The notes under the pieces are model-generated. The model ran no database searches and had not been told where the DNA came from. It worked only from the letters and a program-made list of their open reading frames with translations. The translations under genes were made by a program, and so were the position numbers. A stretch of 64,000 nucleotides of DNA, from positions 2,356,001 to 2,420,000 of the forward strand of contig NZ_CP158687.1 in assembly GCF_040580765.1 (NCBI RefSeq), given 5' to 3'. Positions 55,811-63,800 of the stretch are shown here, piece after piece; the stretch's first letter is position 1; each line of letters begins with the position of its first letter. Origin of the DNA: Lentibacter algarum. GTDB taxonomy: Bacteria; Pseudomonadota; Alphaproteobacteria; Rhodobacterales; Rhodobacteraceae.

Positions 55811-57361
55811 ATGTCAAGTGAACTACCCAAGATTGACCGCTGGAACTCAGAACCACTGGATGTCCACACATGGTCAGATCATCCAGAGGTCAAAGCCTTG
55901 TGTGATCTGTTGTACGATGAAGCTGGGTTGGCGGCGTTGGAGCCTAAAGGTAATCGTAAGCCAAAGAGAACCGTCCGGGAGAGCCTAAGAGTATTGATCC
56001 TCGACCTCTATGTGAAGTGGTTGAAAGACCCGTCCCTCAGCATTGGGTTCAGCAAGTCAAACAAGGATTATAAGGTCGGAAGTCGATACAATGCCCTTTT
56101 CATTCCTCGCAAGATTATTGACGTTGAGGCATTGCTTGTTGTGGCTGGATTTATTGAGGAGCTAAAACATTTTAAGGATAGAGAGAGCAATAGTCGTAGC
56201 TACACGACACGTATCAGGCACACACAAGCTTTGAGGGAGCTATTCGATACGCTAACCCTCGACCTTCATGACATCGACACACACGCCAATGAAGAGTGCA
56301 TCATTCTCCACGACAAGTATGTGGATGATCCAGATGATGATACTATCAAAAAGATTGAGTACAGCGACAACGACCTACCCGAAGATGAGCTTGCTTTGCT
56401 GGATAAGCTGCGGGAACAACTGACAGTCTATAACAAGCTTCTCAAGCACACCTTCATCGACATCCCAAGCTATACGTCATCAACATTCAAGCGCACGATA
56501 ACCAAAGGACGTAATGCAGGTCGTCAACAAACCATATCATTAGGTCCCGACAACAAGTTCGTGGTCCGTGTGTTCAATGAAGGGCTAGCAGGTCATTGGA
56601 AACGTGGGGGTCGATTCTATTGTGGTTGGTGGCAACAGATAGATAAGGAAGATCGCTGCAAAATCTACATCAACGACCAACCAACACTGGAAGTAGACTT
56701 CAAAGCCTTCCATCCAAACCTGTTGTCAAACGAACTAGGTGTCAGGCTGGCAGATGATCCTTATGATCTTGGGGAATTACTACTACCTGATGTCATCACG
56801 ACAAAAGAACAGCAGAGGGCATACGTAAAGCTCCTAGTCCTGATGGGCATTAATGCTGACAGCGACAAGAAAGCCTTTCAAGCCTTCCGCAATGATGACC
56901 GAAATGATAAAGTCACAAATAGCCTTACCAACATACAGCTTAGCACATTACTAGATGCCTTCATCGAAAAGCATCCACAGTTCGATGGCATACTCAATAC
57001 TGGGCAAGCCCTTCGGTTGATGAACATAGACAGCCAGATCGCTAACTTGGTGATTGATCACTTCACCCAGAAGGACATTCCAGTTCTCTGCATACATGAC
57101 AGCTTCATCATTCAGTACGACAGGGAACCTGAACTACGTCGCATACTAGATCAAGCTACTCATCAGGTCACCAATTACACCGTCAATCACGACATCAAGA
57201 ATGAGAGGAATACCCATCATGGAAAGGTAACTGGGAATATTAAAGGATATGAAGAACCTGTAGTGGTTAAATACCATACGCCTATCCGTATTGATCCATC
57301 CAGTCAGTATCTTGATAGGAAAGCTAAGTTCACCAAGTGGCTAGAACTATCAGAGTATTAG
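55811..57361 (+). CDS. protein with family-A-DNA-polymerase-like motifs
   Basis: A 516-residue protein I cannot place in a named family. The C-terminal half looks like a polymerase palm and fingers: TLEVDFKAFHPNLLSNELG (motif A, Asp near 296), KEQQRAYVKLLVLMG (fingers, near 332-346), LRLMNIDSQIANLVI (near 402, resembling the Pol A segment before motif C), and PVLCIHDSFIIQYD (motif C, HDS near 429). GGRFYCGWWQQI near 266 precedes motif A. The N-terminal 250 residues are helical and unfamiliar, with no exonuclease or primase motif seen. TGAGG precedes the ATG. It could replicate the element. A longer start at 55799 adds four residues. Confidence 0.6.
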   Translation: MSSELPKIDRWNSEPLDVHTWSDHPEVKALCDLLYDEAGLAALEPKGNRKPKRTVRESLRVLILDLYVKWLKDPSLSIGFSKSNKDYKVGSRYNALFIPRKIIDVEALLVVAGFIEELKHFKDRESNSRSYTTRIRHTQALRELFDTLTLDLHDIDTHANEECIILHDKYVDDPDDDTIKKIEYSDNDLPEDELALLDKLREQLTVYNKLLKHTFIDIPSYTSSTFKRTITKGRNAGRQQTISLGPDNKFVVRVFNEGLAGHWKRGGRFYCGWWQQIDKEDRCKIYINDQPTLEVDFKAFHPNLLSNELGVRLADDPYDLGELLLPDVITTKEQQRAYVKLLVLMGINADSDKKAFQAFRNDDRNDKVTNSLTNIQLSTLLDAFIEKHPQFDGILNTGQALRLMNIDSQIANLVIDHFTQKDIPVLCIHDSFIIQYDREPELRRILDQATHQVTNYTVNHDIKNERNTHHGKVTGNIKGYEEPVVVKYHTPIRIDPSSQYLDRKAKFTKWLELSEY

Positions 57362-57459
57362 CATGGTGAATAAACTAGTAGGCGTGATTACTAAGAGGCT
57401 GCCTGTATGCCTCTCCCATTACTAGAACAAATAGAGATTTACTGTTCATAAGAGGCAAT

Positions 57460-57876
57460 ATGAAACTTGAGTTCCACCATATCAACTTCGTATCTGAAGA
57501 CGTAGACCGTTTACATGATTTCTACACGCAAGTGCTGGGTCTTGATGATATCCCTATCCAGTCGTTCCCTAGACCCGATGCAACCAGTTCTAGTGGCTAT
57601 GATGGAAAGATTAGGTTTGCCACAGATGGTAACATGCAGATGCACTTGGCAACTAAGGATCTGAATGTCGCCTTCAAGAACGGTGAGGTCATCAATCCCA
57701 TTGAACGGGGTCATATCGCTTTCCGTACTGATGATATTGCGGCGTTCATGGCACTTCTCGAAAGCAAATCAATTCCTTATTCAGACTATGGGACAGCCTT
57801 TGCCAAAGAGTGGCATCAAGTGTTCTTCCATGACCCAGAGGGTAACGTAATTGAAGTTCATCAATCAGTTGGTTGA
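57460..57876 (+). CDS. VOC-superfamily (glyoxalase-like) protein
   Basis: A 138-residue protein with two beta-alpha-beta-beta-beta modules. Metal-ligand-type positions are visible: His in FHHINFVSEDVDRLHDFY, His in ERGHIAFRTDD and Glu in PEGNVIEVHQ. It could be a lactoylglutathione lyase, a fosfomycin- or bleomycin-type resistance protein or a dioxygenase. AGAGG precedes the ATG. Carried within the element, so probably cargo. Confidence 0.85.
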   Translation: MKLEFHHINFVSEDVDRLHDFYTQVLGLDDIPIQSFPRPDATSSSGYDGKIRFATDGNMQMHLATKDLNVAFKNGEVINPIERGHIAFRTDDIAAFMALLESKSIPYSDYGTAFAKEWHQVFFHDPEGNVIEVHQSVG

Positions 57877-58428
57877 ACCACTACCTTGCCGAACATGCCT
57901 CCAGTAATCCACGATCCCTGCAACGGCTACTGGGATTTCCTCGGCAGCTTTACCTAAAACTTCATCCAAATCCTCTTGCGCAACGCCCATTAGTGAATTG
58001 CCGTTGTCGTCCATTAGGTGAAGCATGATTGGTGTCATGAGATGCCCATCAGAACTACTTTCAGTAAGCGTCAGCCATTCCTTAGGTCGAAGTGAAACGG
58101 CCTGCATGAAGCCTTCACACCAATCCATCGCTATTACATGACCTTCTTTAGCTTGCCAGAAGATTGGTTCGACTACCGGCGGATCAAATGAAGCACCTTG
58201 GGCAACATTACCGAATAAATCAGCAACAAGTTGAACCATCGGCAGTGGTAAAGTGTTTGGGTCAGCGCCCAAAGCTATTGGCATCCACTCTTCAGGCTGA
58301 ATGATTGAAGGGCAACAAAGGATGCCATGAATGAACCCATCCAGATCAGATAACATCATACAGTTTTCTGGACTATCATCTGATGATAGGTACTTATCCA
58401 ACTGCTCTAAATTAATTGCACGATACAT
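57865..58428 (-). CDS. UPF0149 (YecA/YgfB-like) protein
   Basis: A 187-residue protein whose N-terminal MMLSDLDGFIHGILCCP followed by QPEEWMPIALG is the UPF0149 signature. The C-terminal SEC-C zinc motif of YecA is absent. Members bind the ribosome or SecA in some bacteria. It overlaps the end of the VOC gene by 12 bases, tail to tail, and is divergent from the next gene. Confidence 0.78.
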   Translation of the reverse strand: MYRAINLEQLDKYLSSDDSPENCMMLSDLDGFIHGILCCPSIIQPEEWMPIALGADPNTLPLPMVQLVADLFGNVAQGASFDPPVVEPIFWQAKEGHVIAMDWCEGFMQAVSLRPKEWLTLTESSSDGHLMTPIMLHLMDDNGNSLMGVAQEDLDEVLGKAAEEIPVAVAGIVDYWRHVRQGSGSTN

Positions 58429-58465
58429 ACTGGATTTACCTCCAAGCCTTACAGATAGTCTGCTT

Positions 58466-58969
58466 ATGAAGCATACCTACGACAAGCATAATCTTGGAGA
58501 TTACATCTCAAAGCAGCTGAGGATGCCGCATATCTACCAACCCGTGATGATAAAGGCTTTACTGGAAAACGGTGGTCAGGCAACCACGGAAGAGATCGCC
58601 AAGTTAGTGGTCTGCAACTCAGTAGCGCAGAAATTCCTAGAGATTTCAGTTAGTGGCGTTTGTAGGTATCCTCATGCAACCAACAGAGATAGCAACATGA
58701 AGAAGCCAGTCTTTATCTACAACAATCCCAACGCTGCTTGTGTGTTTTGTTGCCGCACTCACAATCCACACCCCGAATATAAACATGAGCCAATCGTAAC
58801 GACCCGTGTGACGGTTGATGATAAGGAGCATGAGGTCTGCATAAATTGCCACTGCGATATGATTAAAACGTCAGAACGTACCAACAGAGAGCTAACCTTA
58901 ATTCTCAGAGAGAGGGTTAATCTAAGCCGTTTGCTGAATAAGACAGGTTTACCTAAATGCCGCCCCTAA
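58466..58969 (+). CDS. unknown Cys-rich protein with winged-helix-like N-terminus
   Basis: A 167-residue protein. The N-terminal HIYQPVMIKALLENGGQATT followed by EEIAKLVV reads like a winged helix. The centre and C-terminal half carry CVFCCRTH and CINCHCDM, two Cys pairs 41 residues apart that suggest a zinc ribbon or treble clef as in HNH-type nucleases. No complete HNH motif is convincing. It is the last gene before the right attachment site, a usual place for cargo or defence genes. Function unknown. Confidence 0.6.
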   Translation: MKHTYDKHNLGDYISKQLRMPHIYQPVMIKALLENGGQATTEEIAKLVVCNSVAQKFLEISVSGVCRYPHATNRDSNMKKPVFIYNNPNAACVFCCRTHNPHPEYKHEPIVTTRVTVDDKEHEVCINCHCDMIKTSERTNRELTLILRERVNLSRLLNKTGLPKCRP

Positions 58970-59111
58970 CATCTTCAATGTAACCCCCCAAGCAGCCCTG
59001 AGGGCCGCTGTATTGATCTATGAGTAGGTGTGTCTGATGCTTGGTGAGCTTCAGGCTGTCGCCAGCCTTTACTTGCCAACGAGTATTTTTACCGAACCGA
59101 GCACAAATATT

Positions 59112-59134
59112 ATGCCTACCAAATGTTGACTAGA
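59112..59134. promoter_or_regulatory. candidate integrase arm site, right end
   Basis: TGCCTACCAAATGTTGAC matches the left-end block TGTCTACCAAATGTCTAC at 15 of 18 positions, in the same orientation, 44 bases inside the right attachment site. Fits an arm-type binding site. Confidence 0.35.
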
Positions 59135-59177
59135 CAATTAAGGCTCTATAATTGCCTATATAAATAAGGAGCTTTAA

Positions 59178-59231
59178 CTATACGGCCTAGAGATTTTAAG
59201 TCTCCTGTGTCTACCATTCCACCACGCAGGC
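59178..59231. repeat. right attachment site (54-bp direct repeat)
   Basis: Perfect copy of 49947-50000. It is a 5' part of tRNA-Leu without a 3' half, so it is not a functional tRNA. It marks the right junction of the element with the chromosome. Confidence 0.95.
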
Positions 59232-59298
59232 CAGCGGGGCTTGCCTAAACCGAGCGGCGCGTAAAAACAATCCGCTTCTTTGCCTAGAGGGCCTAAAT
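59232..59298 (-). promoter_or_regulatory. displaced original tRNA-Leu promoter region
   Basis: Before integration this stretch would have been directly upstream of tRNA-Leu on the minus strand. It contains TTGTTT and, 17 bases later, TAGGCA ending about 10 bases before the repeat, a possible promoter reading into the element. It also holds the GAGGG ribosome site of the plus-strand VOC gene. Confidence 0.4.
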
Positions 59299-59649
59299 AT
59301 GACCGTGAAACGCATTACCGCCAATCTCAACAGCCGTTCAGTGAGCGAAATGCGTAGTTTTTATGAGGCCGTTTTCGGGCTTAAACTTGAGATGGATCTC
59401 GGCTGGATCGTGACCCTTGGAACCGGCGGCGATGCACCAGTGCAGCTAAGCCTTGCGGTCAATGGCGGCGAGGACATGCCTGTGCCCGAAATTTCGATTG
59501 AAGTAGAGAACCTTGACGAAGTGCTGGCCAAGGCGCGCGCGCATGGGTGTGACATTCTTTATGGTCCCGAAGCGGAGAGCTGGGGGGTGCGCCGCTTTAT
59601 GCTACACGATCCATCAGACAACCTCGTCAATGTAATGATGCATGTTTAA
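59299..59649 (+). CDS. VOC-superfamily protein (chromosomal)
   Basis: A 116-residue protein with a single VOC-type fold repeat pair: LNSRSVSEMRSFYEAVFGLK then FMLHDPSDNLVNVMMHV. The usual metal ligands are partly replaced (N-terminal His absent, last Glu replaced by Asn or Val), so it may be a non-metal family member. GAGGG precedes the ATG. First chromosomal gene right of the element; it is unrelated at close range to the VOC gene inside it. Confidence 0.82.
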   Translation: MTVKRITANLNSRSVSEMRSFYEAVFGLKLEMDLGWIVTLGTGGDAPVQLSLAVNGGEDMPVPEISIEVENLDEVLAKARAHGCDILYGPEAESWGVRRFMLHDPSDNLVNVMMHV

Positions 59650-60209
59650 AGATCGTCGCCTTTGGGCTCCTGCTGCCCTTTCATGGCTGGATCAGAAAGC
59701 ATGTGTCGCTCTGGTAGCCAAGGATTGAGCCCAAGCGCGACCTCAAGGTCCGCTCGCGCCTCTTTCAGACGCCCCAGCGCATAGTAGCTCAGAGCGCGCC
59801 CTGTGAGCGCTCCTGTATGGGTCGGGGACAGCTCAAGCGCACGCGTCAGATCAGCGATCGCTGGCTCGTAATCATTGCGCATAAAATTGATAAAAGCGCG
59901 CTGGTTGTAGCCCTCGGCGTACTCGGGGCAATAGTCTACCAGCGTATCAAAGTCAGCCCGCGCACCAAGCAGATCAAAAGAGCCGCGCTTGCGCATCCCG
60001 CGATTGAGAATTTCTTGAGCCGTCTCATCAGGCGCGTCGGTCCAAAGCTCCCACATCTGTGTATTGAGTGGCGCGGCATACATTTCGTTTTTGGCATCAC
60101 GCACCTCCTCAACCAACTCGGCCAAGCGCACCGAATGATCCGGTGCTTCGGGGCATTCACTCGCAAGCGCAGGGCTGGCCAGCAGGACGGTGATAACAAA
60201 AGCTTTCAT
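59646..60209 (-). CDS. secreted TPR-repeat protein
   Basis: A 187-residue protein with a signal peptide (MKAFVITVLLASPALASECP). Three tetratricopeptide-like repeats follow, such as FDLLGARADFDTLVDYCPEYA and YEPAIADLTRALELSPTHTG. Probably a periplasmic protein-interaction scaffold. It overlaps the VOC gene by four bases at the 3' ends. Confidence 0.8.
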   Translation of the reverse strand: MKAFVITVLLASPALASECPEAPDHSVRLAELVEEVRDAKNEMYAAPLNTQMWELWTDAPDETAQEILNRGMRKRGSFDLLGARADFDTLVDYCPEYAEGYNQRAFINFMRNDYEPAIADLTRALELSPTHTGALTGRALSYYALGRLKEARADLEVALGLNPWLPERHMLSDPAMKGQQEPKGDDL

Positions 60210-60239
60210 GACCTCATCATGCCCACCCACGCTGTCAGG

Positions 60240-60731
60240 TCAAATAACATCCGCGAGAGTGGTTTCCTTCACCGCTTGCATCGCCACATAGGTCGATGTT
60301 GAGGAAACATAGGGCAACGTCGATATTTGTTCAGCCATAACAATGCGATAATCGTTCATATTGTGGGTGCGCACCTTCAACAAATAGTCAAAATTCGCAG
60401 CCATCAAATGCACCTGCTCAATCTGTGGGATCTTGGCGACCGCCGCATTGAAAGCCGCCAAGGCCTTTTCACGGGTGTCCGACAGGCGCACCTCAACAAA
60501 GGAGACATGATCCAGACCCAAGCGGATCGGGTCAAACAGCGCCTTATACCCCGTGATCACGCCACTTTGCTCCAGCCGCTTAAGCCGCGCTTGTGTGGGC
60601 GACTTTGACAGCCCGATACGCTGCGCCAGTTCGGTCACAGGCATGCGCCCGTCGCTCGCAAGTTCAGACAGAATCTTACGATCAAAGCCATCCAGATCGA
60701 TCTGACCTTGATTGCCACTACTTATAGCCAT
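60240..60731 (-). CDS. putR: Lrp/AsnC-family regulator, probable PutR
   Basis: A 163-residue regulator. HTH VTELAQRIGLSKSPTQARLKRL with preceding LDGFDRKILSELASDGRM is followed by a RAM domain. It is divergent from putA with about 80 bases between starts, the standard arrangement for the proline-responsive activator PutR of alphaproteobacteria. MAISSGNQGQIDL is the chosen start; a longer frame would run into the putA leader. Confidence 0.88.
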   Translation of the reverse strand: MAISSGNQGQIDLDGFDRKILSELASDGRMPVTELAQRIGLSKSPTQARLKRLEQSGVITGYKALFDPIRLGLDHVSFVEVRLSDTREKALAAFNAAVAKIPQIEQVHLMAANFDYLLKVRTHNMNDYRIVMAEQISTLPYVSSTSTYVAMQAVKETTLADVI

Positions 60732-60810
60732 TTTGACCCGCCATTTATTAAGTATCAGGAATATAGCCTGATCAATCGTAGATATATAGGACAAAATGGA
60801 GGAGCCTGCC

Positions 60811-63800
60811 ATGCCTAAGAACACACAAAAATCGCCCCTACGCACCAAAATCAGCGCCAATATGTATGCCAATGAAGCCACCACGCTTCAGCGCCTGATT
60901 GAAGAGGCGGGTCTTTCACAAGAAACGCGGCAACGCATTTCGGCAGACGCTGCCACTCTGGTGCGCGGCATTCGAGAAAGCTCCGATCCAGGGATGATGG
61001 AAGTGTTCCTCGCGGAATACGGCCTCTCGACCGACGAGGGCATCGCGCTTATGTGTCTTGCCGAGGCGCTCTTGCGTGTGCCCGATGCCGAAACGATTGA
61101 TGCGCTCATTGAAGACAAGATCGCGCAGTCTGATTGGGCCAGCCACCTCGGTGAAAGCACCTCGCCACTGGTCAACGCATCCACATGGGCGCTCATGCTC
61201 ACAGGCAAGGTGCTCGATGAGCCCGCTCCGGGCATCATCGGCTCGCTTCGTAGCGCCGTGAAGCGCCTTGGAGAGCCTGTGATCCGCACAGCCGTAGGCC
61301 GCGCGATGAAAGAAATGGGCCGTCAGTTTGTTTTGGGAGAGACCATCGTGGGCGCGATGGAACGCGCTGCCAAGATGGAAGCCAAGGGCTATACCTACAG
61401 CTACGATATGCTCGGCGAAGCCGCTCGCACAGAGGGCGACGCGAAGCGCTATCATCTGGCCTACTCCCGCGCGATCACCGCGATTGCACAGGCCTGCACG
61501 CATGCTGAAATACGCGAAAACCCGGGCATCTCGGTCAAGCTCTCGGCGCTGCACCCACGCTATGAAGAGGCCCAGCGCAGCCGCGTAATGGACGAGCTTG
61601 CCCCGCGCCTGCGTTCGCTGGCGCTTCTGGCCAAGTCTGCCGGCATGGGCCTCAATGTCGATGCAGAAGAGGCCGACCGCCTCGCCATTTCGATGGATGT
61701 GATCGAGGAAGTTCTCTCAGAGCCAGCGCTCGCTGGCTGGGACGGCTTTGGCGTTGTTGTGCAGGCCTATGGCCAGCGCGCAGGCGACGCTATTGAACTC
61801 CTCAATGCACTCGCCACACGCCTCGACCGCCGTATCATGGTCCGCCTTGTAAAGGGCGCCTACTGGGACACCGAAGTAAAGCGCGCGCAGGTTGAAGGCG
61901 TCGAAGGCTTTCCTGTGTTTACAGCCAAGCCCGCAACAGACGTCAGTTATATCGCCAATGCCAAAAAGCTTTTGGGCATGACGGGACGCATCTATCCGCA
62001 GTTTGCAACACACAATGCCCATACAGTCGCCGCTGTGCTCGATATGGCGCGCGATATGGGCGTGAGCAATCACGCCTACGAATTCCAACGCCTTCACGGC
62101 ATGGGCGAGGCGCTGCATGACATCGTGTTGAAAGATCGCGGCAGCCATTGCCGGATCTACGCGCCCGTTGGTGCGCATCGCGACTTGCTCGCCTACCTCG
62201 TGCGCCGTTTGCTTGAAAACGGGGCCAACTCAAGCTTTGTGAACCAAATCGTGGACGAGGATGTGCCTGCCGAAGAGGTCGCCGCTTGCCCGTTTGACGC
62301 CCTTGCAGACGCCCAACCCAACATCACTCAAGCCCCCGATTTGTTTGCGCCAGAGCGGGCAAATTCCAAGGGCTTTGACATCACTCACGAGCCAACACTG
62401 GCCCGCATAGAGAAGGCCCGCAAAGCGTTCGCCGCGCATGTCTGGGACGCAGCACCGCTCATCGCAGGGAAAGCCAAACCCGCCAAAGCGCATGTGGTCC
62501 TCAACCCTGCAAACCCAGCTGATACAGTGGGTAAGGTTGCTTTCGCCTCGGCGGCAGATGTCGAAACCGCGCTGACAGCCGCAGCCCCGTGGGACGCAAC
62601 CCCAGAGACGCGTGCCAAGGTTCTGAACAAGGCTGCCGATCTTTATGAAAAGCATTTTGGCGAGCTTTTTGCTCAGCTCGCGCGCGAAGCTGGCAAGATC
62701 ATGCTCGATCAAGTGGGCGAGCTGCGTGAAGCCGTCGACTTCCTGCGCTACTACGCCGCCAATGCGCCGCATGAGACCCCCGTGGGAACTTTTACCTGTA
62801 TTTCGCCGTGGAACTTCCCGCTGGCGATCTTTACGGGGCAAGTCAGCGCCGCCCTCGCCGCTGGCAACGCCGTGCTGGCCAAGCCCGCCGAACAGACCTC
62901 CCTCATCGCCTACCGCGCGGTTCAGATTCTGCATGAAGCGGGTGTGCCCACGAGTGCCCTTCAGCTTCTGCCCGGTGCGGGCGATGTGGGCGCAGCGCTC
63001 ACATCTGATCCGCGCGTTGGCGGGGTCGCCTTCACGGGCAGCACCGAAACGGCGCTCCTTATCCGCAAATCTATGGCCAACAATCTCGCCCCGGGCGCAC
63101 CGCTGATCGCCGAGACAGGCGGCTTGAACGCGATGATCGTAGACAGCACCGCCTTGCCCGAGCAGGCCGTGCAAGCCATCGTTGAAAGTGCCTTCCAGTC
63201 AGCAGGCCAGCGCTGCTCTGCTCTGCGCTGCCTTTATGTGCAGGATGATATCGCCGAAAGCCTCACCCATATGCTCAAAGGCGCGATGGACGAACTTTCC
63301 ATAGGCGCGCCATGGCTTTTGAGCACAGATGTTGGCCCAGTGATCGACGAAGAAGCCCGCGCAGGGATTGCTGCACATATCGAAACAGCCCGCGCCGAGG
63401 GGCGTTTGCTGCACGAGCTGCGCACGCCAAACTCGGGCACATTTATCGCGCCGACCCTTATCAAGGTGGGCAGCATTGCAGACATGGGCCGCGAAATCTT
63501 TGGACCAGTGCTGCATTTGGCAACCTTCAAATCCAGCGAGATCGATACCGTCGTCGATACGATCAACGCTACGGGTTATGGCCTGACCTTTGGCTTGCAA
63601 ACACGCATTGACGACCGTGTGCAGCATATCTGTGAGCGCATTCATGCGGGCAACATCTATGTCAACCGCAACCAGATCGGCGCTATTGTGGGTTCCCAGC
63701 CCTTCGGCGGCGAGGGGCTTTCAGGCACGGGCCCAAAGGCGGGCGGACCAAACTATCTGCCACGCTTCGTTGCGCCTTCCGCGCAGGCGGCCCATGGCGC

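Larger units (their letters stand above)
50001..59177. mobile_element. 9.2-kb integrative element in tRNA-Leu
   Basis: Bounded by the 54-bp repeats, with a tyrosine integrase gene immediately inside the left junction. Base composition is visibly more AT-rich than the flanks. Gene content is small unknown proteins, an HTH protein, a serine resolvase, two paralogous candidate RNAs, a glutathione peroxidase-like protein, a polymerase-like protein, a VOC protein, a UPF0149 protein and a Cys-rich protein. No capsid, terminase, relaxase or conjugation gene is visible, so it must be mobilised by other means, as satellites or small genomic islands are. Confidence 0.88.

Noticed and set aside
59178..59231. 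Second tRNA-Leu gene
   Set aside because: Only the first 54 nucleotides are present; the variable arm remainder, T-arm and acceptor 3' strand are missing.
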